Positions 32,206-43,800 of a DNA stretch of 64,000 bases are shown in pieces. Source of the stretch: Smallanthus sonchifolius. Lineage: Eukaryota; Streptophyta; Magnoliopsida; Asterales; Asteraceae. The stretch lies in NCBI GenBank assembly GCA_023525975.1, contig CM042034.1:26376779-26440778 (forward strand), read 5' to 3'. The position numbers and the translations under genes were made by a program. How positions within the stretch are numbered: the stretch's first letter is position 1; every line of letters starts with the position of its first letter. The notes beneath the pieces were generated by a model. The model was given only the letters and a program-made list of their open reading frames with translations, made no database searches and was not told where the DNA came from.

Positions 32206-33138
32206 GCAAGTGATCATATGTGTTTTGATTTCAATTTGCTTTCTAACGTTCAATTGCTTAATTCGCCCGTTTATGTTCTTCTTTCAAACGGACATGTCTT
32301 AACTGTTACGCAAGTCGGAATGGTTAATCTCATAAAGGGTTTTTCTATCTCCAATGTCTTATTTATGCCTCAGTTCAAGCATATTCTTTTATATGTTCCC
32401 AAACTTTGTAGGGCTACAAAAGGGGTTGTTCAGGTTTTTTAAACTTCTTGTTTCTTGCAGGCCCCTTCACTGAGTGATCCGTTGGTTCCGGGAGATGTTT
32501 TCAATGGAATTTATCTTTTACATCCTAACAAGCTTTTCTTTGTATAGTTGATTCCTTTTCTCACTTTAATTATGTTGTTTCTTTAAAGATTTGGCATTTA
32601 CCATTGTACAAACTTAAGCAATTGAATGTTATTCATGATGCCCATGATTGTTCTATTGATCATTGTTCTTTTTGCCCCCAGGCTAGACAACATAAGTTTC
32701 TTTTTGCTACTTGTAGTAGAACTAGTTCACACATGTTTGATCTTATTCATATTGATACGTGGGGACCGTATCGTTCTACTACATACGATGGCTATAAATA
32801 TTTTCTCACTATTAAAGGCATTGCCTTTAGTGGCATTTATATCGTAAAACATAACTTTCTCAACGAATTCATATTGATATGTGGGGATCGTATCGTTCTA
32901 CGAATAGTAGTCATTTTAAATGTCTTAGAGGATTCGTTAAAATGGTTGAGACTCAATTCAATACTAAATGAAATTGATTACAATGAAGCTTTCTCCCCTG
33001 TCGTTAAAATGACTACTATTCGTAGTCTTGTTGTTGTTGCTACCAAACGAAATTGGGGTTTATATCAATTGGATGTTAATAATGTTTTCTTACATGGAGA
33101 TCTTGATGAAGACATTTATATGAGTCCTCGTCGTGGCA
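32206..33138 (+). pseudogene. Copia protease / integrase start / RT start, rearranged
   Basis: Contains post-protease sequence (SDHMCFDFNLLSN...ISNVLFMPQFKHILL), a GAG-pre-integrase remnant (IWHLPLYKLKQLN...CSFCPQARQHK), the integrase start (HIDTWGPYRSTTYDGYKYF) and then, without the integrase core, the RT start (DYNEAFSPVVKMTTIRSLV; GLYQLDVNNVFLHGDLDEDIYM). The D,D-35-E core is deleted. The junction region 32868-33025 holds a partial duplication and a 22-bp inverted repeat. The RT is then cut by the solo LTR at 33139. Confidence 0.8.
32868..33025. repeat. Rearranged junction with 22-bp inverted repeat
   Basis: 32898-32919 and 33004-33025 are perfect 22-bp inverted copies (core AATAGTAGTCATTTTAA). 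In addition, the CATATTGATATGTGGGGATCG stretch near 32870 duplicates the one near 32750. Confidence 0.7.
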
Positions 33139-33251
33139 TGTAATATCCAGGATTTCTCGATCGTATTTAAAACTTGAAAACTTATTCCTAGATAAAAATT
33201 TACTAAAGTTTGAATCAATTATACTTGAGATATATAAATATAAGACTTATA

Positions 33252-33252
<1 letters not shown>

Positions 33253-33290
<38 letters not shown>
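33253..33290. repeat. (TA)n microsatellite
   Basis: About 18 TA units inside the solo LTR. Confidence 0.9.
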
Positions 33291-33293
<3 letters not shown>

Positions 33294-34162
33294 GCATCTT
33301 ATAAAATATGTTAAATTCTTAAAACTTTATAAGTTTATAATTATCATTATGTAGAAAAAAAATAATAGTTAAATATTAAAGTCTTGAAACTTATAAACTA
33401 TAAACTTAGAAATTATTTTATAGAATTAAAATAATAAAACTTATAAAACTTTAAAGGGATTTTTACAAAATAAAACATATATATTTCTTCTAGGGACTAA
33501 AACTGCCATCTTTTGAAACTTATTTAAACTAATACTCAAAATTATACATAAAATAACAAAACCTCTAAACTACAGGGACTAAATGTGCAATTTGGCTATT
33601 TTCCCTGAATCTGAAAACGATCCCGAGTTCGATCCCTGTAGGAGCCGGTTTTGAGCCGTTTATTCGAAAACGCGTTTCCCCGTCGAATTCAATGCTCCTC
33701 GAGCCCCCACATCCGGCGTGCGACCTAAACCACTACATTCAATGGCCGATTTCAATCGTAATGGTCCGTAATTCGAATTCGAAATCATAATTAACCATCC
33801 ATAATCTTCCCAACTAATCCACCATTAATTGACGAAATTGGCTATAAAAACCTGATGCTACACCTCAACGACATCATCCTCTAACATCTCACATACACAA
33901 ATTCTCCAAATCGGACTTGCTATTGTCGCTCGAGCTCGTGGACAGTCGACGCGGGACTCGAACCTGTTCTCCTTCGTTTCCTCATCTTACCAGGTAATTC
34001 GAAAGCCAAAATCTTCGTTTTTATTCAAAGAACAAAAGCCCCCTGTCAATTCGCAATGACAGAGGGTTAATCGAATCGCATTTATGATTTGATTCTAGGG
34101 TTCATAAGGAATTGGGGGCGATTTCAGATGGTGTTTATCGATTTGTTTTTCTGTGTTTAAAC

Positions 34163-34228
34163 TTAACGAGGCCCGTAGTCGGGTGGTTTGTTTGTGTGTG
34201 TGGACTTGGGTGGCCCGGGTTCGAATCC
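34163..34228 (+). promoter_or_regulatory. tRNA-like A/B box module in the solo LTR
   Basis: GGTTCGAATCC at 34218-34228 is a perfect pol III B box. GGCCCGTAGTCGGGTGG (34170-34186) resembles an A box, at a normal A-B distance. The T stem pairs poorly and no acceptor stem is visible, so this is not a tRNA gene but a tRNA- or SINE-like module. Confidence 0.5.
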
Positions 34229-36401
34229 GGCAAGCCCAAGTTTTTGCATTTTCATTTTTATGCTTATTTAAATCATGTTTAATACTTTTAATAATTTTTA
34301 TAAAATCTGTTAAACTTTTATAAACTCAAAAACAATTTTATTTACATTTTTATATTCTGAAACTATATTTAATTAATTAAACTTGGATAAAACTTATAAC
34401 AATTTGACCTTTAATATTAATTTTAAATACTTAAGAACTTTAACAATATCCTAAACTTTTGTAAAACTTACGTTTTACGCAAAAAACTATTTTATGAAAT
34501 TAAGGATTACTTTTGTTTTAATCTTTAGTTTAAACTAATAAACTTTTTAAATTTAAACAAAAATACTTATAATAATTTTATAGAAATCAAAAACTTTAAA
34601 CTTTATAAATTAGAAACTTGTACATTCTATAAAATCCATATTTTATATAAAACAGAAAAAAATAGTTTATCTTAAAACATGAAAAAAATAAATATACTTC
34701 ATTTATTTTTAGAATGTTTATAAACTTTATGAAACTTAAACATAAACTTTATATATAAAGTTATAAACTTTATAAAATAAATTAGAAACTTTCAAACATT
34801 TATAAACTTATAATTTAACACATTTATGAACTTATTTACGTAATTATAAACTTAAAGAAACTATATTTTAGACATATATAAACTTATAGTTTTGTTTAAA
34901 CTTTAAACTTATAATTTAAAAAGTAACATTTATAAGAGATTTTATTTAACATTTTATATAAACTTATAGGTACTTGTTATTATCTAAACTTATAACAACA
35001 TTTTAGACATTATTTATTTTCAAGTTAAATTATAAAATAAATGCTTAACACTTAAATACTCTAATAAATTTTAAATGATCTATATTGATTAAATAAAATA
35101 ATTATTCTCAAGAAAAATTATTTAACCTTAATAATTATTTATCTCTATAAATATTATTAATCCTAAATCATTATTTAATTCTTTATATAACTTTATTTAT
35201 CCTTAATAAATATTTTCTTCTTGAAATAATATTTATTAAGTCTTAACCATTTAGTCTTTAAATAATTATTATAAATCTTTAAATATTATTCACCCTCTAA
35301 ATAATTATTTAATAACTATTTATTCTTTAAATAATTATGATAAATCTTTAATAATTATTTAGTCTTACACTTAATTTATTTACTTATAAATACTTAGAAA
35401 ACTACACTAGATTATTATTTACCTATTTTGTGTAATTAATAATTGTGTGATTTTTAAAATAATTATTTTAATTAATAATTATTCTAAACTATAAACTTTG
35501 ATATCCAAGTTAGAAATTAATTAAACTTCATAAACACAATCGTTCCCACCTCCCATTTGGAATCCTAGGCCCGTTGCCATAGACTTATATGGTCAAACTT
35601 GAAACGTTAGACTTGTGTTTTAGGCTTATTGTGAGGATACTCTCCCTCAAAGTCTTGCTACACTTAGTCCTTGTTGGACACTCTTCATCATCCAAGTGAG
35701 TATACTTAGCCCTTTTCGTTTTACTTTGTTTATAAACTTGGGGTGGAACATGTATCAAACTTCCAAAACTTATACAATTCTTGTACAACTATGCCTATAT
35801 GCTTATTATTGTGTAATTATGCTTTGAGATTGCATGCTTAAATTAAACTTAAAACTAGCATATTCATTAACTTTGATCAAGCCTATGGTAACAATGATAG
35901 ATCTATTGTATTTGACCAATCCACCTAGATTGATTGACCCTTCGGGGGGGAGCCCATGGTGATTGTTACTGAATTTAAACTTTAAACTTTTAAGGGTAAC
36001 CTTATGCCTAAACTTGGTTGAAGGATTGATATGCATAATGTTTAACATGTTTGTTGTCACACTTATACTACAGAATGCATGACATAGTGAATTGTAATAC
36101 TTTTCAAAAACTTTGCTAAAACTATGTTAAAACCTTCATATCTCACCAACTATTTTTAGTTAACAGTTTACTTACATGTTTCAGGTACACTAGCATGAGA
36201 CTTGTTTATGATCACATAGGATGCTTTAGACTTAGATTGTTGTCAAATTAAACATTGTATCTTGTTTTGCTTTGATCATTGCTTGTACTGTAAACTTGAA
36301 AGTCATTAATGAAATAGTCAAACTTTAAATAGTCAACCTTGTGCTATTTGAACAACCGCGTCCGCCCCGACGTATAATCCGTCGTCGGTTGGGGGGTGAC
36401 A

Positions 36402-36713
36402 TGGCATTCCATTATCTTCGCATGATCATGTTTTCAAACTCAAGAAGTCTCTTTATGTCAATGGTATGGAAAGTTATCTGCTGCTCTCAAAACCAAATGC
36501 TATATGTGTTCTCCGAATGATTATTCTTTGTTTTCATAGTCCATGGGAGAATTTGTTATTCATGTGGCTGTTTATGTGGATGACATTCTACTTACGAAAA
36601 ACGATGTACATGAGATGTCTACTTTAAAGGCTTTCTTACATTCCATATTTCAAATCAAAGATCTTGAAAGCCTAAACGTTTCTTCTGTGTCGTCCCTTTT
36701 GCCATTGCATTTA
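36402..36713 (+). pseudogene. Copia RT, middle fragment
   Basis: Continues the RT after the solo LTR: HDHVFKLKKSLY, then VAVYVDDILLTKND with the catalytic YVDD of copia RTs at about 36573, and LKAFLHSIFQIKDLESL. Frameshifts are present near 36460 and 36540. Cut by gypsy element A at 36719. Confidence 0.8.
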
Positions 36714-37407
36714 CAACTTGTGACAATCCGGACTTTTCCAGTTAACTCCGTTAAGAAAATCCAGTTAAAGTTAACTGAAATTAACTTTACTCAAACTCCA
36801 GGGACTGTTTCTGTCAATATCTCAAACTTAAACTCCAGGGACTAGTTGTGTAATACTCTTAAACTATTCCATTGACTTTTTAAGTCAAAATTGTTTATTG
36901 TTGACTTCTATAAAGTCAAAATTAACCAAAACTTAACCTAAGTATCCAAGTTCAAACTCGGAGGACCTATTCTGCCAAGTTTCAAACTCCAATCCAAAGC
37001 AAAACCTCAGGGACCATTCCTGACACTTCTCTAAACCGAATTGTTGACTTTTGAAAGTGAAGCATCGCGAATTCAATCGAATCCGATCGTTCCAAACTGA
37101 AATCCTTTGAAATTGAAACTGTTTTCGCGCAACAATGATCATAACGACCGTCATTAATACATTTAACTCAGACAATTAATCGAATTAACGCTAATAATTG
37201 AGAGTTAAACAATAACCGTCGACCACTTCATCGCGATCATCAAATCCGTTTAATCCTAATAGTAACTTCACGAATTGAGACACTACGCACACTCGACGAA
37301 CTCTCCAGGAGCTTTTGCACATACCACATTGGCCGGAGAAGCAGTAGAAATCACCGGAGGTCAGACAGTTCATGGCCGAAACCTGCATTACTCGAACTCT
37401 ATCAATC

Positions 37408-39497
37408 TGTGACAACCCGACATTTCAGGTCAATATCCGTACACATTATAAACAAGTTTACATAATAATTATTTTTGTGATTTATTTAATTTCGCAAACA
37501 AGGACTTTAGAGTCTAACAAAAACCGAGCATTGTCTCAGTTCACATTTGGTAATTCTAGGAGTTACCGGTTCACATACACTTATAACCCGACTAAATTCG
37601 AACACTAGTGGTTAAAATAAATAACCAGAAAAATATATATATACATATATATATTATTTTACACAAACTTTGCGTAGAACAATAAATTATTTTCAGAATA
37701 AATTTATAATACCGTGGAGGATCTAAACCGGATTTATTTACCCTTTAAAACTATAATTGATATTAATACCTAAATCTAATTGTTTTATTATTATAAACCA
37801 ACCTACTCTTTGACTTTTGGCCGAAAAAGCCAGCGAAATCCCTCCCTTACTCGACCCATACCTCACTGAGAAAACTCACATATAACCATACTCGCTTCAA
37901 TCATTTTTCTCACAATTCCCATTCATCACACTCATTTCATACGGCAAATTCTCCATTTATCTTCAAAATCAAAGCCAAGTTTTAAGACAAAAACCATCAG
38001 GATTCAGTGTTTTCAAGTGTTTCTGAAAAGGGTTTAGCAAAAGATTCAAGATCATCTCTGTTTTCGCTCATCATCATCGCCACTGTTTTAAAGGTAAAAA
38101 CTCGATATTTTCATATTATTTTCTTAAAAATTCGGAGCCAAACATGCAAAATGTTCAAACACAAGTAAGATAACAAGAAAAGTGTATCAAATTCAAAGTT
38201 TAAAACATAAAAATATGCAGGACTGATTCTGTCAAACAGAAGTCCAGTAATCGAAACTAGGAGTTTCGATTTAACTCAATCGAAACTAGGAGTTTCGATA
38301 CCTGTTGATCCATCGAAACTAGGAGTTTCGATGCCTTTTACTCAATCGAAACTAGGTAGTTTCGATAGCAAATACTCAATCGAAACTAGGTAGTTTCGAT
38401 ACCTTTTTCTCAATCGAAACTAGGTTGTTTCGACTCCTAACCACTCCATCGAAACTAAGTAGTTTCGACACACATATTCTCCATCGAAACTAAGAAGTTT
38501 CGATACCTGTACAACAGTCGCAGTTGGGCAGTAACTCAAAACTATTTTACAACAAAACATGTGTTGGAAAACTAAAACGATGTTAAACAAACACAATCAG
38601 ATTTACAAGGTCGGTGAACAATTTACAATTAAGACGTTGGTCTTAACAACAATTTACCCTTGGTATCTAGGGTACAAATAGTCAAGGTTGACTACAACAA
38701 GTTTTATCACAAGTATATACACAAACTCAAGGTGAGTTTCACGGCCCTTTTCTTTTTACTGTTTTCTAATATTTGGGGGAAGAACATACTTCAACTATTT
38801 TATGGGATAACAAGAGAATAAGACACGACTTTATGTTTACATGGGATGAGAACAACACATTGGAGGCCGCTAAAGTCCCCTGGAACAACATAGTAACCAT
38901 TAACTGTAGCCTAGGGTCCTATGAATAGTACTATGGAGAGTGACGTCTCCCGGTCATGGTTAGTCGCGCTAACCACAATCTGGAGGATTTATGGCCGCAT
39001 AGAATCTGATAACGCTTAATAGGGGCTCACACATGTCATGGATTGGTTACGCCTCATGTATGAACATATTATTTGTATTCCTAGCTAGTTTACAAATGGG
39101 TCAACAATTCTTATTCTGTTTATCACATGCAACTGAATTATTTATGAACAAATGAAGTTTACAAAGAACAATTTGATTAAACCTGTGAACTCACCAACCT
39201 TGTGTTGACGATTTTAAGTATGTTTTTCAGGTAACTGAACGTGATTTCAAGGTTAGCAATGTAGATTACATGCATGCACGATGGATACTACTCAAGGAGG
39301 ATTTCCCTTGTATAACTCATTGAATTGAGTCATATTTGTGAAATCTTAACTTTTTGTAAACTCAGATTATGTTTTTGTAATGTATAATCTTAATCTTGTT
39401 TATGTATCCATTTATCATGTATGTGTTTGCGGTAATCATATGCTTTGAAAACCAGTGAACGTCGTGCCTCGCGTTTCCGCCTTGGCGGGGTGTGACA
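37408..39497 (+). repeat. Element B 5' LTR
   Basis: TGTGACAACCCGAC...GGGGTGTGACA, 2090 bp. Contains a palindrome array (38251-38503). Confidence 0.93.
38251..38503. repeat. Palindrome array in element B LTR
   Basis: Eight copies of the inverted repeat TCGAAACTAGG-AGTTTCGA (variants AGG, AGGT, AAGT, AAGA in the centre), spaced about 28-36 bp. The spacers differ, the palindromes do not. The 3' LTR carries the same array at 46143-46397. Confidence 0.92.
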
Positions 39498-39500
39498 GAA

Positions 39501-39515
39501 ATTGGTATCAGAGCC
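39501..39515 (+). promoter_or_regulatory. Element B primer binding site
   Basis: ATTGGTATCAGAGCC, 3 bp after the LTR end; complementary to the initiator methionine tRNA 3' end. Confidence 0.9.
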
Positions 39516-39644
39516 ATTGATTATAGCGAACTAGGAATCTAAATTGGAACCTAGTCTATAATCTAAATGACTCACTAAAACGTTTTCATTGCATAAGCAT
39601 TGTATAACCAGTCATTTTGTCATATGGATATTGTAGTCATAAGC

Positions 39645-40403
39645 ATGTCGTCACATTCACATTCTGATCCCGTCTCTGACACTGAATCAAACGAGGAACT
39701 TTCCGCCTCACATCCCAAAAATCGAGTACAAACCCGTAGCTCCACACCACCTAATGTCGCCTTGGGAAAACCGCCTATCGTCTACCGAAAGAAAAGCGGA
39801 GGACCAGTGAAGGTACAAAGCGCTAGAAAGAAGTTTCGACTTCCGCACAAGAGGACTCTAGCAGCCCGTGACCCGAAGAACTTAGAGACTGATGAGGAGC
39901 CATCAAGGAAACGACCCTGTTACCACCCTACCGTGGGAACTATCCGTTGGATGCCCCGTACTCTGGCACGTTGGAGGGAGATGGAGAGCATCCCATCTAC
40001 CTTTGAGATTGGAGAGTCTTCTAACTCCCCAACACCCCTACCTCACACTAGGGAAGCCATAGAGCTCACTGTGCCTACCTTGGTAGCTCGCGTTCGTACG
40101 CATGAGGAGCGTCTTGATGATCTCCTAGATGACATCCGGGCACAGGGGGATGCAGCCACGCGACTTCGTCAAGGACTCGGATCCCGAGTTCAGACTCTAG
40201 ATGACCGCACCCGAAACATACAGGATGCCACTAACTATCTGGAGTTGAGAGCCGACATGGACTGGCAGTTCACTGTCACTGTCCGAGACATGGTGGAGGC
40301 GCTGGAAGAAAGGACGTTGGCTGCAGAATTTGTGGCGAGAGCTAGCTTTGTCATGGCGGGACTTGCCATGATGATTGGATTGTACTCTTACTTCTTCTTT
40401 TAA
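39645..40403 (+). CDS. Element B leader ORF (ORF0) upstream of gag
   Basis: A 252-residue frame from the ATG at 39645 (MSSHSHSD), chosen because element A's equivalent ORF also starts with MSS. The first ~125 residues are Ser/Pro/Arg/Lys-rich and probably disordered (SARKKFRLPHKRTL; EEPSRKRPCYHP). Residues about 145-225 are heptad-like and likely coiled coil (VPTLVARVRTHEERLDDLL; LGSRVQTLDDRTRNIQ). The last 20 or so residues are hydrophobic (SFVMAGLAMMIGLYSYFFF), a possible membrane anchor at the extreme C-terminus. I recognise no known domain. It lies between the primer binding site and gag with its own ATG. It could act in RNA binding or particle assembly, but that is guesswork. Confidence 0.65.
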   Translation: MSSHSHSDPVSDTESNEELSASHPKNRVQTRSSTPPNVALGKPPIVYRKKSGGPVKVQSARKKFRLPHKRTLAARDPKNLETDEEPSRKRPCYHPTVGTIRWMPRTLARWREMESIPSTFEIGESSNSPTPLPHTREAIELTVPTLVARVRTHEERLDDLLDDIRAQGDAATRLRQGLGSRVQTLDDRTRNIQDATNYLELRADMDWQFTVTVRDMVEALEERTLAAEFVARASFVMAGLAMMIGLYSYFFF

Positions 40404-40628
40404 ACCTATTACGGGCGGGTTGTGCCCGTAGTACATTAAGTAGTTTAAAACTTTAGTACTGATGAGGTCATGTGAACCCATCCTTTTTGTATCCTTATCT
40501 TTTGGGAACAATGTACTATGTATGTAATGGTTTATGTTGTAATGATAGTTGTTTACGTTTGATGTTGTTGTATCCTTATGTCATGATCTATCATTATTTT
40601 TATATAATGTTGTTTCTTTTTAATTGAC

Positions 40629-40820
40629 ATGATTAGAAAGAACGTCATGGCACCTAAGCGTAGGACAACCCGTAACACTACTGGTGACAACAACGAGACA
40701 ATTTCTCCAAATGTGGAACAACTCATAGCACAACGAGTAGCTGCTGCTATGCAACAGTATGAGGCAAACCGAAATAGTGGAGGAGGAACCGACAGTGGTA
40801 CCGGCAGAGGAGGTGCATGA
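40629..40820 (+). CDS. Element B gag N-terminal leader
   Basis: 63 residues (MIRKNVMAPKRRTTRN...ISPNVEQLIAQRVAAAMQQYEANRNSGGG), the usual leader of Tekay-type gag. It is in the same frame as the long gag-pol ORF at 40881 but separated from it by TGA (40818) and TAA (40869). Either these are inactivating mutations or the segment is spliced: removing 40798-40920 (GT...AG, 123 bp) joins the two parts in frame and drops both stops. Confidence 0.6.
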   Translation: MIRKNVMAPKRRTTRNTTGDNNETISPNVEQLIAQRVAAAMQQYEANRNSGGGTDSGTGRGGA

Positions 40821-40880
40821 GGTAGCGGTACAGCTGGAGGTTCCGGAGGTAATGGAATAAATAAGCCGTAACACCTAGTC

Positions 40881-43800
40881 ATGATCCGAATTAATGACGT
40901 TATGACTTGTAATTCTACAGATGCTCCAATTAGGAAGTGCTCTTACAAGACCTTTCTATCTTGCAAACCCCGTAACTTCAATGGCACTGAGGGTGCAGTT
41001 GGGCTAATGAGATGGATAGAGAAGATGGAATCGGTGATTGATATTAGTGAATGCACCGCTGACTGCATGGTGAAGTATTCTACATGCTCACTCATTGATA
41101 AAGCTTTAACTTGGTGGAATTCACAAGTAAAGACTTTGGGAAGGCAGACAGCATATGAGTTGTCATGGGAAGACCTAAAAGCCATGATGATCGAGGAATA
41201 CTGTCCTCGAAATGAGTTGCAAAAGATCGAATCTGAATTGTGGAATTTACAAATGACAGGAGACGATGTTGCTGGCTACACTGACCGATTCAATGAGTTA
41301 GCAATCTTGGTTCCACACATGGTTACCCCAGAATACAAGAAGGTTGAAAGATACTTGTGGGGTCTCGCACCTCAAATCCGAAGTCTGGTGACTTCATCGA
41401 ACCCTATGGATGCCAAGAGCGCCATAACTCTAGCTTTCAAGCTAAGGGATAATGCTGTACGTGATGGTTTGTTTGAGAAGAAGGAGACCGAAGGAGGGAT
41501 ATCTGGAGAAAAGAGGAAATGGTTTGGAAAACCAATTAATCAAAACAAGAATCAAATTTACAAGAGACCTGAAACTATGAAAGCCTTTGTCGCCAACACT
41601 GTGGAACAAAAAGGATACCTTGGAGCACGACCAAGGTGTGACAATTGTGGATATCATCACAGTGGAAAGTGTACCCAATGTGGAAAATGTAAAAAGTATG
41701 GACATCTAGCCCATGACTGTAGGAGCAATACAAACCCTAACAAGATAAATCAAGTAGCAGGAAAAGTCAACCCAGGAACAGAAAGGATGAATCAAGGATG
41801 CTTTGAATGTGGAGATCCAAAGCACTTCAGAAAAGACCGTCCAAAGTTGAAGAACCGAAACGACAATCAGGCCCGTGGAAGAGCATTTGTGATGGGGGCT
41901 GGTGACGCACGACAAGATCCAAACATTGTCACTGGTACGTTCCCGATAAATAATCACTATGCCTCTATACTTTTCGATACGGGTGCTGATTTGAGTTTTG
42001 TGTCAAATGACTTTAAGTCCCTACTCGGTATTAAGCCCAGTAAACTAGACCAAAAGTATACAATTGAATTAGCGAACGGAAAATTAATTAATACCGAAGA
42101 AGTCATTCAGGGTTGTACCTTATGTCTTAAAAACCACACATTTAGTATAGATCTGTTACCCGTTGATTTAGGAAGCTTTGACGTTGTTATTGGCATGGAT
42201 TGGTTGTCAAAGAATCATGCCGAGATTGTTTGTTTTGAGAAGATTGTCCAAATCCCACTCTCAAACGGAGAAGTTCTTTCGATTCAAGGTGAGAAGAGTG
42301 GAGTAACGTTAAGGATGATAAACTGCATGAAAGCTCGTAAGTATCTACGTAAAGGCTATTACGTATTCCTGGCTCACGTCGTCGAAAAGAAACCCAAGGA
42401 ACGTCGACTTGAATATATTCCAATCGTTAGGGATTACCCCGAAGTTTTTCCTGAAGACTTACCTGGATTACCACCACCGAGGCAAGTCGAATTCCGAATC
42501 GATTTGGTACCAGGATCCGCACCAATTGCCCGATCACCATATCGATTAGCACCTTCTGAAATGCAAGAATTATCAAATCAACTACAAGAGTTGCTTGATA
42601 AAGGTTTCATAAGACCGAGTTTCTCACCTTGGGGAGCTCAGGTCCTATTTGTAAAGAAAAAGGATGGAACCTTTAGGATGTGTATTGATTACCGAGAATT
42701 AAACAAGCTTACAATCAAGAACCGATACCCACTTCCTCGAATAGACGATTTGTTCGATCAACTACAAGGTGCTAGCTTCTATTCAAAAATTGATCTACGT
42801 TCAGGGTATCATCAACTAAGAATCCAAGAAGAAGATGTACCAAAGACAGCGTTTAGGACTCGTTACGGTCACTACGAATTCCTAGTTATGCCATTTGGTT
42901 TGACAAACGCACCAGCTGTCTTCATGGATCTCATGAACCGCGTGTGCAAACCATACTTGGATAAATTCGTGATTGTGTTTATCGATGACATATTAATATA
43001 TTCACGAACCAAGGAGGATCATGAACATCACCTGAAATTAATCTTAGAACTACTCAGAAACGAGAAACTTTACGCTAAATTCTCTAAGTGTGAGTTTTGG
43101 ATCCGAGAAGTGCATTTCCTTGGTCATGTCATCAACAAGGAAGGAATTCACGTTGATCCATCTAAAATTGAAGCGATCAAAAACTGGGAAGCACCAAAGA
43201 CTCCGACAGAAGTACGTCAATTTTTAGGTTTGGCCGGTTATTACAGACGATTCATCGAGAATTTTTCAAAAATAGCCTTGCCTTTAACCACATTAACCCA
43301 GAAAGAAAAGAAGTATGATTGGAGTGACAAGCAGGAGTCAGCTTTCCAATTACTGAAACAGAAGCTGTGTAGTGCACCAATCCTATCCCTTCCGGAAGGA
43401 ATCGAAAATTTTGTCGTATACTGCGATGCATCACACCAAGGATTTGGTTGTGTGTTAATGCAAAGAGAAAAAGTCATCGCATATGCCTCACGACAACTAA
43501 AAGTGCACGAAAAGAATTATACGACCCACGACTTGGAATTGGGTGCAGTTGTGTTCGCGCTCAAAATTTGGAGACATTACCTTTACGGTACAAGATGTAC
43601 TATCTTTACTGATCACAAGAGTCTTCAACATATCTTCGATCAAAAGGAACTTAACATGAGACAACGTCGTTGGGTAGAACTACTAAAGGACTATGATTGT
43701 GATATCAAGTACCATCCCGGTAAAGCCAATGTCGTAGCAGACGCCTTAAGTCGTAAAGAACGAGTTAAAACTCTTCGTGTTCGTGCCCTAGAATTGACAA

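Larger units (their letters stand above)
33139..36401 (+). mobile_element. 3.26-kb solo LTR inserted in the copia RT
   Basis: Starts TGTAATATCC and ends GGGGTGACA, with a perfect 5-bp target duplication TGGCA (33134-33138 and 36402-36406). It has a TATA box (GGCTATAAAAACC near 33840), no primer binding site and no coding sequence. It shares the modules CAATTCG...CTAGGGTTCAT with gypsy LTR A. Most of 34250-35560 is extremely AT-rich. A solo LTR made by recombination between two LTRs is the simplest reading; an orientation of plus follows from the TATA box. Confidence 0.75.

Noticed and set aside
34163..34245. tRNA gene
   Set aside because: B box is perfect, but there is no acceptor stem or convincing anticodon arm, and the sequence is within an LTR. 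Kept as a tRNA-like module only.
38251..38503. Evenly spaced palindromes with unique spacers, CRISPR-like at first sight
   Set aside because: They lie inside a plant LTR, are copied exactly in the other LTR, and spacing varies from 28 to 36 bp; no cas genes. Not a CRISPR array.
40197..40511. Minus-strand ORFs opposite element B genes (also 40553-40882, 41442-41957 and others)
   Set aside because: Shadows of the leader ORF and gag-pol on the other strand.
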